Positions 15,801-29,000 of a stretch of 64,000 nucleotides of DNA are shown piece by piece. The stretch is taken from positions 23,688,991 through 23,752,990 of the forward strand of contig CP136061.1 in assembly GCA_032622095.1 (NCBI GenBank). The letters are read 5' to 3'. Under the pieces are notes generated by a model. The model was given only the letters and a program-made list of their open reading frames with translations, ran no database searches and was not told where the DNA came from. A program made the translations under genes and the position numbers. This DNA is from Siphonodentalium dalli (taxonomy: Eukaryota > Mollusca > Scaphopoda > Gadilida > Siphonodentaliidae). Position 1 is the stretch's first letter. Every line of letters begins with the position of its first letter.

Positions 15801-16550
15801 GGATTTATGGCTCTAACCCGGAGATTCATGAATACAATTCTGGGATTTGTGACTTTTTCGATGGATTTATGGCTCTAACCCCGAGATTCATGACTACAAC
15901 TCAGGGATTTATGACTTTTTCGAAGGATTTGTGGTTCTTACCCAGTGATTCATGAATACAACTCAGGGATTTATGACTTTTTCAAAGGATTTATGGTTCT
16001 AACCCAGAGATTCATGAATACAACTCAGGGATTTATGACTTTTTCAAAGGATTTATGGTTCTAACCCAGAGATTCATGAATACAACTCAGGAATTTATGA
16101 CTTTTTCGAAGGATTTATGGCTCTATCCCAGAGATTCTTGACTACAACTCAGGGATTTATGACTTTTTCGAAGGATTATGGCTCTAACCCCGAGATTCAT
16201 GACTACAAGCCAGGGATTTATGACTTTTTCGAAGGATTTATGGCTCTAACCCAGAGATTCATGAATACAACGCAGGGATTTATGACTTTTTCGAAGGATT
16301 TATGGCTCTAACCCAGAGATTCATGATTACAACTCAGGGATTTATGACTTTATCGAAGGATTTTATATTAATATGGCTCTAACCCAGAGATTCATGACTA
16401 CAACTCAGGGATTTATGACTTTTTCGAAGGATTTATGGCTCTAACCCAGAGATTCATGAATACAACGCAGGAATTTATGACTTTTTCGAAGGATTTATGG
16501 CTCTAACCCAGAGATTCATGAATACAACTCAGGGATTTATGACTTTTTCG
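12831..16550 (+). repeat. 3739-bp tandem duplication, copy 2
   Basis: This is the second copy of the block above. It remains collinear until about 16550, where the sequence changes from the GAAGGATTTTATATT type to GAACGATTTTTGG. The TTTATCG plus 71-bp-monomer marker at 12618 in copy 1 reappears at 16357, exactly 3739 bp on. The block also contains paralogues of the LINE insertion site without the LINE, which helps interpret the LINE flanks. Confidence 0.85.
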
Positions 16551-19500
16551 AACGATTTTTGGCTCTAACCCAGAGATTCATGATTACAACTCAGGGATTT
16601 ATGACTTTTTCGAAGGATTTATGGTTCTAACCCAGAGATACATGAATAGAACTCAGGGATTTATGACTTTTTCGGAGGATTTATGGCTCTAACCCCGAGA
16701 TTCATGACTACAACTCGGGGATTTATGACTTTTTCGAAGGATTTGTGGCTCTAATCCAGAGATTCATGAATACAACGCAGGGATTTATGACTTTTTTGAA
16801 GGATATATGGCTCTAACCCGGAGATTCATGAATAGAACTCAGGGATTTATGACTTTTTCGAAGGATTTATGGCTCTAACCCCGAGATTCATGACTACAAC
16901 TCGGGGATTTATGACTTTTTCGAAGGATTTGTGGCTCTAATCCAGAGATTCATGAATACAACGCAGGGATTTATGACTTTTTCGAAGGATTTATGGTTCT
17001 AACCCAGAGATTCATGATTACAACTCAGGGATTTATGACTGTTTTGAAGGATTTGTGGCTCTAACCCGGAGATTCATGAATACAACGCAGGGATTTATGA
17101 CTTTTTCGAAGGATTTGTGGCTCTAACCCCGAGATTCATGACTACAACTCAGGAAGATATGACATTTTCGAAGGATTTATGGCTCTTACCCAGAGATTCA
17201 TGATTACAACTCAGGGATTTGTGACTTTTTCGAAGGATTTGTGGCTCTAACCCAGAGATTCAAGAATACAACGCAGGGATTTATGACTTTTTTGAAGGAT
17301 TTGTGGCTCTATCGCAGAGATTCATGAATACAACTCAGGGATTCATGACTTTTTCGAAGGATTTATGTCTCTAACCCCGAGATTCATGACTACAACTCAG
17401 GGATTTATGACTTTTTCGAAGGATTTATGGCTCTAACCCCGAGATTCATGACTACAACTCAGGGAGTTATGACTTTTTCGAAGGATTTATGGTTCTAACC
17501 CAGAGATTCATGAATAGAACTCAGGGATTTATGACTTTTTCGAAGGATTTATGGTTCTAACCCAGAGATTCATGAATAGAACTCAGGGATTTATGACTTT
17601 TTCGAAGGATTTATGGTTCTAACCCAGAGATTCATGAATAGAACTCAGGGATTTATGACTTTTTAGAAGGATTTATGGTTCTAACCCAGAGATTCATGAA
17701 TACAACTCATGGATTTATGACTTTTTCGAAGGTTTTATGGTTCTAACCCAGAGATTCATGATTACAACTCAGGGATTTATGACTTTATCGAAGGATTTAT
17801 GGCTCTAACCCAGAGATTTGTGATTACAACTCAGGGATTTATGACTTTTTTGAAGGATTTATGGCTCTAACCCGGAGATTCATGAATACAATTCTGGGAT
17901 TTGTGACTTTTTCGATGGATTTATGGCTCTAACCCCGAGATTCATGACTACAACTCAGGGATTTATGACTTTTTCGAAGGATTTGTGGTTCTTACCCAGT
18001 GATTCATGAATACAACTCAGGGATTTATGACTTTTTCAAAGGATTTATGGTTCTAACCCAGAGATTCATGAATACAACTCATGGATTTATGACTTTTTCA
18101 AAGGATTTATGGTTCTAACCCAGAGATTCATGAATACACCGCAGGGATTTATGACTTTTTCGAAGGATTTGTGTCTCTATCGCAGAGATTCATGAATACA
18201 ACTCAGGGATTCATGACTTTTTCGAAGGATTTATGTCTCAACCCCGAGATTCATGACTACAACTCAGGGATTTATGACTTTTTCGAAGGATTTTATATTA
18301 ATATGGCTCTAACCCAGAGATTCATGAATACAACTCAGGGATTTATGACTTTTTCGAAGGATTTATGGTTCTAACCCAGAGATTCATGAATAGAACTCAG
18401 GGATTTATGACTTTTTCGAAGGATTTATGGCTTTAACCCCGAGATTTATGACTACAACTCTGGGATTTATGACTTTTTCGAAGGATTTATGGTTCTAACC
18501 CAGAGATTCATGACTACAACTCTGGGATTTATGACTTTTTCGAAGGATTTGTGGCTCTAACCCAGAGATTCATGAATACAACGCAGGGAATTATAACTTT
18601 TTCGAAGGATTTATGGCACTTACCCAGAGATTCATGATTACAACTCAGGGATTTGTGACTTTTTCGAAGGATTTGTGGCTCTAACCCAGAGATTCATGAA
18701 TACAACGCAGGGATTTATGACTTTTTCGAAGGATTTTTGGCTCTATCGCAGAGATTCATGAATACAACTCTGGGATTCATGACTTTTTCGAAGGATTTAT
18801 GGCTCTAACCCCGAGATTCATGACTACAAGCCAGGGATTTATGACTTTTTCGAAGGATTTATGGCTCTAACCCAGAGATTCATGAATACAACGCAGGGAT
18901 TTATGACTTTTTCGAAGGATTTATGGCTCTAACCCAGAGATTCATGATTACAACTCAGGGATTTATGACTTTATCGAAGGATTTTATATTAATATGGCTC
19001 TAACCCAGAGATTCATGACTACAACTCAGGGATTTATGACTTTTTCGAAGGATTTATGGCTCTAACCCTGAGATTCATGAATACAACGCAGGAATTTATG
19101 ACTTTTTCGAAGGATTTATGGCTCTAACCCAGAGATTCATGAATACAACTCAGGGATTTATGACTTTTTCGAACGATTTTTGGCTCTAACCCAGAGATTC
19201 ATGATTACAACTCAGGGATTTATGACTTTTTCGAAGGATTTATGGTTCTAACCCAGAGATACATGAATAGAACTCAGGGATTTATGACTTTTTCGGAGGA
19301 TTTATGGCTCTAACCCCGAGATTCATGACTACAACTCGGGGATTTATGACTTTTTCGAAGGATTTGTGGCTCTAATCCAGAGATTCATGAATACAACGCA
19401 GGGATTTATGACTTTTTTGAAGGATATATGGCTCTAACCCGGAGATTCATGAATAGAACTCAGGGATTTATGACTTTTTCGAAGGATTTGTGGCTCTAAT

Positions 19501-22500
19501 CCAGAGATTCATGAATACAACGCAGGGATTTATGACTTTTTCGAAGGATTTATGGTTCTAACCCAGAGATTCATGATTACAACTCAGGGATTTATGACTG
19601 TTTTGAAGGATTTGTGGCTCTAACCCGGAGATTCATGAATACAACGCAGGGATTTATGACTTTTTCGAAGGATTTGTGGCTCTAACCCCGAGATTCATGA
19701 CTACAACTCAGGAAGTTATGACTTTTTCGAAGGATTTATGGCTCTTACCCAGAGATTCATGATTACAACTCAGGGATTTGTGACTTTTTCGAAGGATTTG
19801 TGGCTCTAACCCAGAGATTCAAGAATACAACGCAGGGATTTATGACTTTTTTGAAGGATTTGTGGCTCTATCGCAGAGATTCATGAATACAACTCAGGGA
19901 TTCATGACTTTTTCGAAGGATTTATGTCTCTAACCCCGAGATTCATGACTACAACTCAGGGATTTATGACTTTTTCGAAGGATTTATGGCTCTAACCCCG
20001 AGATTCATGACTACAACTCAGGGAGTTATGACTTTTTCGAAGGATTTATGGTTCTAACCCAGAGATTCATGAATAGAACTCAGGGATTTATGACTTTTTC
20101 GAAGGATTTATGGTTCTAACCCAGAGATTCATGAATAGAACTCAGGGATTTATGACTTTTTCGAAGGATTTATGGTTCTAACCCAGAGATTCATGAATAG
20201 AACTCAGGGATTTATGACTTTTTCGAAGGATTTATGGTTCTAACCCAGAGTTTCATGAATACAACTCAGGGATTTATGACTTTTTCGAAGGTTTTATGGT
20301 TCTAACCCAGAGATTCATGATTACAACTCAGGGATTTATGACTTTATCGAAGGATTTATGGCTCTAACCCAGAGATTTGTGATTACAACTCAGGGATTTA
20401 TGACTTTTTTGAAGGATTTATGGCTCTAACCCGGAGATTCATGAATACAATTCTGGGATTTGTGACTTTTTCGATGGATTTATGGCTCTAACCCCGAGAT
20501 TCATGACTACAACTCAGGGATTTATGACTTTTTCGAAGGATTTGTGGTTCTTACCCAGTGATTCATGAATACAACTCAGGGATTTATGACTTTTTCAAAG
20601 GATTTATGGTTCTAACCCAGAGATTCATGAATACAACTCATGGATTTATGACTTTTTCAAAGGATTTATGGTTCTAACCCAGAGATTCATGAATACACCG
20701 CAGGGATTTATGACTTTTTCGAAGGATTTGTGTCTCTAACCCAGAGATTCATGAATACAACGCAGGGATTTATAACTTTTTCGAAGGATTTATGGCTCTT
20801 ACCCAGAGATTCATGATTACAACTCAGGGATTTGTGACTTTTTCGAAGGATTTGTGGCTCTAACCCAGAGATTCATGAATACAACGCAGGGATTTATGAC
20901 TTTTTCGAAGGATTTTTGGCTCTATCGCAGAGATTCATGAATACAACTCTGGGATTCATGACTTTTTCGAAGGATTTATGGCTCTAACCCCGAGATTCAT
21001 GACTACAACTCAGGGATTTATGACTTTTTGCGAAGGATTTATGGCTCTAACCCCGAGATTCATGACTACAACTCAGGGATTTATGACTTTTTCGAAGGAT
21101 TTATGGTTCTAACCCAGAGTTTCACGAATAGAACTCAGGGAGTTATGACTTTTTCGAAGGATTTATGGTTCTAACCCAGAGATTCATGAATAGAACTCAG
21201 GGATTTATGACTTTTTCGAAGGAATTATGGTTCTAACCCAGAGATTCATGAATAGAACTCAGGGATTTATGACTTTTTCGAAGGATTTATGGCTTTAACC
21301 CCGAGATTCATGACTACAACTCAGGGATTTATGACTTTTTCGAAGGATTTATGGCTCTAACACCGAGATTCATGACTACAACTCAGGGATTTATGACTTT
21401 TTCGAAGGATTTATGTCTCAACCCCGAGATTCATGACTACAACTCAGGGATTTATGACTTTTTCGAAGGATTTTATATTAATATGGCTCTAACCCAGAGA
21501 TTCATGAATACAACTCAGGGATTTATGACTTTTTCGAAGGATTTATGGTTCTAACCCAGAGATTCATGAATAGAACTCAGGGATTTATGACTTTTTCGAA
21601 GGATTTATGGCTTTAACCCCGAGATTTATGACTACAACTCTGGGATTTATGACTTTTTCGAAGGATTTATGGTTCTAACCCAGAGATTCATGACTACAAC
21701 TCTGGGATTTATGACTTTTTCGAAGGATTTGTGGCTCTAACCCAGAGATTCATGAATACAACGCAGGGATTTATAACTTTTTCGAAGGATTTATGGCTCT
21801 TACCCAGAGATTCATGATTACAACTCAGGGATTTGTGACTTTTTCGAAGGATTTGTGGCTCTAACCCAGAGATTCATGAATACAACGCAGGGATTTATGA
21901 CTTTTTCGAAGGATTTTTGGCTCTATCGCAGAGATTCATGAATACAACTCTGGGATTCATGACTTTTTCGAAGGATTTATGGCTCTAACCCCGAGATTCA
22001 TGACTACAACTCAGGGATTTATGACTTTTTGCGAAGGATTTATGGCTCTAACCCCGAGATTCATGACTACAACTCAGGGATTTATGACTTTTTCGAAGGA
22101 TTTATGGTTCTAACCCAGAGTTTCACGAATAGAACTCAGGGAGTTATGACTTTTTCGAAGGATTTATGGTTCTAACCCAGAGATTCATGAATAGAACTCA
22201 GGGATTTATGACTTTTTCGAAGGAATTATGGTTCTAACCCAGAGATTCATGAATAGAACTCAGGGATTTATGACTTTTTCGAAGGATTTATGGCTTTAAC
22301 CCCGAGATTCATGACTACAACTCAGGGATTTATGACTTTTTCGAAGGATTTATGGCTCTAACACCGAGATTCATGACTACAACTCAGGGATTTATGACTT
22401 TTTCGAAGGATTTATGGCTCTAACCCCGAGATTCATGACTACAACTCAGGGATTTATGACTTTTTCGAAGGATTTGTGGCTCTAACCGAGAGATTCATTA

Positions 22501-25122
22501 TTACAACTCAGGGATTTATGACTTTTTCGAAGGATTTATGGTTCTAACCCAGAGAATCATGAATAGAACTCAGGGATTTATGACTTTTTCGAAGGATTTA
22601 TGGCTCTAACCCCGAGATTCATGACTATACAACTCGGGGATTTATCACTTTTTCGAAGGATTTGTGGCTCTAATCCAGAGATTCATGAATACAACGCAGG
22701 GATTTATGACTTTTTCGAAGGATTTATGGTTCTAACCCAGAGATTCATGATTACAACTCAGGGATTTATGACTGTTTTGAAGGATTTATGGCTCTAACCC
22801 GGAGATTCATGAATACAACGCAGGGATTTATGACTTTTTCGAAGGATTTGTGGCTCTAACCCCGAGATTCATGACTACAACTCAGAGAGTTATGACTTTT
22901 TCGAAGGATTTATGGCTCTTACCCAGAGATTCATGATTACAACTCAGGGATTTGTGACTTTTTCGAAGGATTTGTGGCTCTAACCCAGAGATTCAAGAAT
23001 ACAACGCAGGGATTTATGACTTTTTCGAAGGATTTGTGGCTCTATCGCAGAGATTCATGAATACAACTCAGGGATTCATGACTTTTTCGAAGGATTTATG
23101 TCTCTAACCCCGAGATTCGTGACTACAACTCAGGGATTTATGACTTTTTGCGAAGGATTTATGGCTCTAACCCCGAGATTCATGACTACAACTCAGGGAT
23201 TTATGACTTTTTCGAAGGATTTATGGTTCTAACCCAGAGATTCACGAATAGAACTCAGGGAGTTATGACTTTTTCGAAGGATTTATGGTTCTAACCCAGA
23301 GATTCATGAATAGAACTCAGGGATTTATGACTTTTTCGAAGGATTTATGGTTCTAACCCAGAGATTCATGAATAGAACTCAGGGATTTATGACTTTTTCG
23401 AAGGATTTATGGCTTTAACCCCGAGATTCATGACTACAACTCAGGGATTTATGACTTTTTCGAAGGATTTATGGCTCTAACACCGAGATTCATGACTACA
23501 ACTCAGGGATTTATGACTTTTTCGAAGGATTTATGGCTCTAACCCCGAGATTCATGACTACAACTCAGGGATTTGTGACTTTTTCGAAGGATTTGTGGCT
23601 CTAACCCAGAGATTCATGATTACAACTCAGGGATTTATGACTTTTTCGAAGGATTTATGGTTCTAACCCAGAGAATCATGAATAGAACTCAGGGATTTAT
23701 GACTTTTTCGAAGGATTTATGGCTCTAACCCCGAGATTCATGACTACAACTCGGGGATTTATGACTTTTTCGAAGGATTTGTGGCTCTAATCCAGAGATT
23801 CATGAATACAACGCAGGGATTTATGACTTTTTCGAAGGATTTGTGGCTCTATCGCAGAGATTCATGAATACAACTCAGGGATTCATGACTTTTTCGAAGG
23901 ATTTATGTCTCTAACCCCGAGATTCATGACTACAACTCAGGGATTTATGACTTTTTCGAAGGATTTATGGCTCTAACCCCGAGATTCATGATTACAACTC
24001 AGGGAGTTATGACTTTTTCGAATGATTTATGGTTCTAACCCAGAGATTCATGAATAGAACTCAGGGATTTATGACTTTTTCGAAGGATTTATGGTTCTAA
24101 CCCAGAGATTCATGAATAGAACTCTGGGATTTATGACTTTTTCGAAGGATTTATGGTTCTAACCCAGAGATTCATGAATAGAACTCAGGGATTTATGACT
24201 TTTTCGAAGGATTTATGGTTCTAACCCAGAGATTCATCAATACATCTCAGGGATTTATGACTTTTTCGAAGGATTTATGGTTCTAACCCAGAGATTCATG
24301 ATTACAACTCAGGGATTTATGACTTTATCGAAGGATTTATGGCTCTAACCCAGAGATTCGTGATTACAACTCAGGGATTTATGACTTTTTCGAAGGATTT
24401 ATGGCTTTAACCCCGAGATTCATGACTACAACTCAGGGATTTATGACTTTTTCGAAGGATTTATGGCTCTAACACCGAGATTCATGACTACAACTCAGGG
24501 ATTTATGACTTTTTCGAAGGATTTATGGCTCTAACCCCGAGATTCATGACTACAACTCAGGGATTTATGACTTTTTCGAAGGATTTGTTGCTCTAACCGA
24601 GAGATTCATTATTACAACTCAGGGATTTATGACTTTTTCGAAGGATTTATGGTTCTAACCCAGAGAATCATGAATAGAACTCAGGGATTTATGACTTTTT
24701 CGAAGGATTTATGGCTCTAACCCCGAGATTCATGACTATATAACTCGGGGATTTATCACTTTTTCGAAGGATTTGTGGCTCTAATCCAGAGATTCATGAA
24801 TACAACGCAGGGATTTATGACTTTTTCGAAGGATTTATGGTTCTAACCCAGAGATTCATGATTACAACTCAGGGATTTATGACTGTATTGAAGGATTTAT
24901 GGCTCTAACCCGGAGATTCATGAATACAACGCAGGGATTTATGACTTTTTCGAAGGATTTGTGGCTCTAACCCCGAGATTCATGACTACAACTCAGAGAG
25001 TTATGACTTTTTCGAAGGATTTATGGCTCTTACCCAGAGATTCATGATTACAACTCAGGGATTTGTGACTTTTTCGAAGGATTTGTGGCTCTAACCCAGA
25101 GATTCAAGAATACAACGCAGGG

Positions 25123-25458
25123 ATTTATGACTTTTTCGAAGGATTTGTGGCTCTATCGCAGAGATTCATGAATACAACTCAGGGATTCATGACTTTTTCG
25201 AAGGATTTATGTCTCTAACCCCGAGATTCGTGACTACAACTCAGGGATTTATGACATTTTCGAAGGATTTATGGCTCTAACCCCGAGATTCATGACTACA
25301 ACTCAGGGAGTTATGACTTTTTCGAAGGATTTATGGTTCTAACCCAGAGATTCATGAATAGAACTCAGGGATTTATGACTTTTTCGAAGGATTTATGGTT
25401 CTAACCCAGAGATTCATGAATAGAACTCAGGGATTTATGACTTTTTCGAAGGATTTAT
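25123..25458. repeat. 336-bp direct repeat flanking the LINE, left copy
   Basis: This 336-bp stretch (5 monomers plus 26 bp) ends exactly where the LINE's 3' end begins, and it is repeated without any difference I can see at 30594-30929. Both copies carry an A (25256 and 30727) making TGACATTTTCG in a monomer that elsewhere reads TGACTTTTTCG. The monomer order is TCGCAG, TGTCTCT with GATTCGTGAC, CCCCG with GAGTTATGAC, then two GAATAGAAC types. It is interpreted as a very long target-site duplication. Confidence 0.75.
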
Positions 25459-25471
25459 ATATATCTTTATT
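25459..25471 (-). terminator. AATAAA signal and TA-repeat tail of the LINE
   Basis: On the minus strand AATAAA occupies 25471-25466, followed by GATATATATA and then the satellite (ATAAATCC). The tail is a short TA repeat, not poly(A), as in several LINE clades with microsatellite tails. The TAT at the junction is shared with the target, consistent with primer annealing during target-primed reverse transcription. Confidence 0.55.
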
Positions 25472-26004
25472 ATCCTCCATATATGGAGATTCATATATAA
25501 ATGTTACATTATGAGAACAAACACAAATTTGGTACATAACACAGTGTATTAAAAATTAAGGATTACAAACATATCTACAACACATGTCTCAATATGTATG
25601 ACGAACCAACTACACATATACACACACTCATGCACTACATAAAATAGACATTCCATTCTACAGCCATATCGTACCTACAGACAGAGAAATAGCATACTCC
25701 GAGACGACCAAGCCGGAGTTGGACCCAAATCAGGGATCTCTCTCTCTGGAAGACCCACAAACGCCAATGCCTTTGTGCAGTCTTACCGACTCGGAGCCGA
25801 CCATTTCCCCAGCACTACTTACAGACATACAGACGACAGTCAGACAAGCAGGCATACGAGACAAACAACCAAACAAACGGCAAACATACATACATACAAA
25901 TGTACTTACTGGTAAAACAATACACAGATACATGTGGTATGAACAATTACGAACACGCTTATAACTGCATGTTATGATCGAGTTTATATGAAGGTTTGGG
26001 AGAT
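25472..26004 (-). other. LINE 3' untranslated region
   Basis: About 530 bp lie between the ORF2 stop and the tail. On the plus strand, 25821-25903 is a degenerate ACAN/CAGA tetranucleotide tract (for example ACATACATACATAC), so the transcript would carry a TGTN-rich stretch. No convincing protein is coded: overlapping ORFs of 67-81 aa on both strands are low in complexity and unlike any known domain. Such tracts are common in LINE 3' regions. Confidence 0.7.
25475..25488 (-). other. Perfect 14-bp palindrome at LINE 3' end
   Basis: CTCCATATATGGAG is its own reverse complement and could form a 5-bp stem with a 4-nt loop in the transcript, only about 15 nt from the 3' end. LINE reverse transcriptases often recognise a 3'-terminal stem-loop, so this is a candidate recognition hairpin. 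That role is inferred from position only. Confidence 0.5.
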
Positions 26005-29000
26005 CTAGTCAGGACTTGGCGTCAGTCGATCAACATATACTCTCCAGAGGAATGCAGCTTTGTTCACGAAAAAATCTATTAGTTTATTTTCTTCTTCGGG
26101 AGCACAGTATATGTTTTCATGTAGACATGTTAGTAGAACGCGCGTTTTGGATTCTACATCCAGTTTGTCATATTGCATATAAATGTCTACATGAAACAAG
26201 TTTAGTAGATCGAATTCAAAGGTATTTCGATCGTCGCAAATGGAAGAACATTCGATTAAGGCATGTTTTACAAGATCTTTATGTTTGTTGTCACATAGTA
26301 CGCAGGTTTCCTCATTTGTTTCCAGTATGCAAACAAGGCGTGCAATAAGTAGATATGATTTTTTATGGGCTGGGTATATGCGACAATTTTCCCATAGCCG
26401 GGACATGCATAACGTTGGATGGACGGCAGCGAACCTGGCAAGTCGAGTATCCTCATTTACGCTCATGTCCCAATGTTCTCTATTAACTTTTGACCATGAT
26501 TCGTTTATGGCACATTTCCATGTGGATTTCTTAGGGAATATTGAATTTTCGATGTAGTTTTCAAGAGCTTCGGTCATGTCATATTTGTTAAGAGTGTCAA
26601 TGATGTCAGACATGTAACTTGATGATGAACATGTAGTGCCAACTATGTACTGATATAAGCGCGTGAGAAATACTTGTTTCACAGTTTTAGAAGATGTTAA
26701 GTTGCACAATGAACCGAAAAGTGACAATTTACGTTTTTCAATAAGTGATAGCATTGACGAGGTTCCGACCAATCCTTGGGCTATAACCGTTTTTGTACGA
26801 CGATGAAGGCCCTGGTAATACTTTAAGCAGAATCTATGTGTTCTCTCAAGTCGTTCAATGTGATTTTGGTTTAGATTCCATAGTAGTTCTGAACCATAGA
26901 GACCTTTAGGTATAACTACTGACGAATAGATTAATGAGCAACTTTTTGGTGTCATACCACCCGGATAAAGGCCGGCGTTGTTTAGCATCATGAACGTGCT
27001 ACGAGTCTTATCGCATATATGATCAGTGAATATACCATTAAAGTCATATTTATCAATAGAAATACCCAAATGAGTGATGCTCGTACTTTCTGTGATATCT
27101 GAGGTACCTATTTTCCAGATTCGATTTTGACGCAAAAATTCTGCTTTAGTTTCATTGAAGACTACTACAGCGCATTTTGTTGGGTTATATTTATACCGCC
27201 ACTTCTTGCTGTAGTCGTAGCAAATATCGCAAAGCGCTGATAGCCCAGATTTGTTGAGAGACAGCAGAACCATATCGTCTGCATGAGTTGGGGACGTACA
27301 ATTTACACCGAGCATGTTTAAGCCAAAATCTGAGTTTGCAAGAATATGTATTAACTCGTCCACGTAGATCATATAGTACAAAGGGGAGAGGATACCCCCT
27401 TGCCTGGCTCCCTGTCGCACGTCAAACCACCTGGAAAAAACGTTATTATGACGAACAGAACACGTTACGTTGATCAGAAGTTCACGTATCAAACAAAATA
27501 AATTTCCTTTGAAACCACATGCGTGCAATTTGTATAGCAATCCGTTAATCCAGACGGTGTCGAAAGCTTTCCAGACGTCTAAAAATAAGCTATACAGCTT
27601 TTGTTTACTTTCAGATACATATGCAATGCATTCTTTCATTACATAAGACGTCATCGTGGCGCTTATTCCCTTCTGAAAGCCGTGTTGAAGCGGGTGTACA
27701 TTAAGTAATTTTGGAGCGTATATTTCAATTCGAGCTTGTAAATTTTTTTCGAGTAGCTTGTATAGAGTGGGCATCAGAGTTATAGCTCTGTAGCTATCAA
27801 AGTCAGTTCTGAGTTTTGAACCGCCTTTGTGTAGCGTTATGATTACACCACGTTTCATATGTGGTGGGACTATTTGTGTTTGAATCATTGCTGTCATGAG
27901 ATTCGATACCGTCTGAGTTAACTTCTGGCTTCCGTATATTAAATGCTCATTCGATATGCCATCCCAACCAGTTGCTTTGCCAAAGCTGAGGTTGCGATAC
28001 ACCGAAAGTATTTCACGTGGAGTGACCCTAAAGAGTATGTCATTGTTCTTATCATCATTGTTATCGCTATCGGCCAATCGCGTAACGAATTCGTTCACGT
28101 AGTTAAAGTGTTGGTTATCAAACTCCGGTATGTACAACGGCGAATATAACTTCTCAAAGTAAGATGCACACCCTTCCGCAATTTCGTGATCATGACGAAG
28201 AGTTTGTCCCTCATAAAAGAAAAATGCGTTCTTATCTATATGATTTTTCTGACGCTTCGTATGTAATACGCGAAATAAATAGTTCTGATCAATTTGTGCA
28301 CGCTCATCGATTTCATTGTTTTGTTCGGCCAAGTATTGAACAGAAACTGTTCTATATTCTCTCCGGAAATCACATTTTGCAAGTTTATAGTTCGTGTAAC
28401 TTTCCGAATGAGTATCTGCGCGAGGTCTGCCTTTATTCACCCAAATTTTCCGGAGAGTCCGCATATTTTTGTGCATATTTTTTAAGTTTTCATTCCAGAA
28501 AGGTTTCAACCGTTTATTGAATTTCCTATTCGGTAAGGTTGTTTTGGAAGCTTTTGATATTGCACTTACAATTGAATCGTATAGTATACATGTATCGGTT
28601 TCCTGTTTATCTAATGTGTCAAATGAGTTTAATTCTAAATCAAGAGTTCGTTTATAATTTTCAAGGATTTCCGGCTGAGATTTGGCTTTTTTCCAATCTA
28701 TAACACAGCGTTCTTCGGAGCTTTCTGTTATGTGTCGATATCGCAGTTCAACGCTCAAGCTCAAAGTAACTGGTCTGTGATTGGATACATTGATGGCATC
28801 ATCGTCTAAAACATGTACCTCTCGTATGAAAGGAACAAGAGTTGATGGGATCAATATATGATCAACAGTCGTTCCATCGTATAAACCATCACCAAAAGGG
28901 ACGCACGTGGAGCGCGGGCAATCTTGACAGAATGTATAATTCACAGACACCATTTCGATTCGCTTGACAAGTCTTTTGAATGCCATGTTTCGTTCATCGA

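Larger units (their letters stand above)
1..25458 (+). repeat. 62-bp satellite array, left block
   Basis: This is a head-to-tail array of about 410 monomers, all in one orientation. The spacing is exact: the GG that opens a monomer lies at 69, 131 and 193. A typical monomer starts GGYTCTAACCCAGAGATTCA, continues through a ..CAGGGATTTATGAC.. core, and ends with TTCGAAGGATTTAT. Variants recur as diagnostic types: CCCAG, CCCCG, CCCGG, ATCCAG or TCGCAG near the start; GAATAC, GAATAG, GATTAC or GACTAC in the middle; GATTTATGAC, GATTTGTGAC, GAGTTATGAC or GATTCATGAC in the core. Length variants of 60, 61, 63, 64 and 71 bp also occur. No gene, tRNA or unrelated insertion is seen in the block. It behaves as noncoding tandem satellite; whether it is centromeric, pericentromeric or subtelomeric cannot be told from sequence alone. 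Confidence 0.98.

Noticed and set aside
1-25458. CRISPR array
   Set aside because: The 62-bp units are contiguous with no unique spacers between repeats, and the context is eukaryotic.
25459-25465. A simple target-site duplication of about 24 bp instead of 336 bp
   Set aside because: The 24 bp next to both LINE ends do match by monomer phase. However, joining the flanks on that basis would place a GAATAGAAC monomer directly before the TCGCAG monomer, an order I do not see elsewhere in the array. The match extends to 336 bp including a private base.
25719-25964. Overlapping 81-aa (+) and 67-aa (-) ORFs in the LINE 3' region
   Set aside because: They lie in the 3' UTR over a low-complexity ACAN tract, show no domain, and mirror each other on the two strands.
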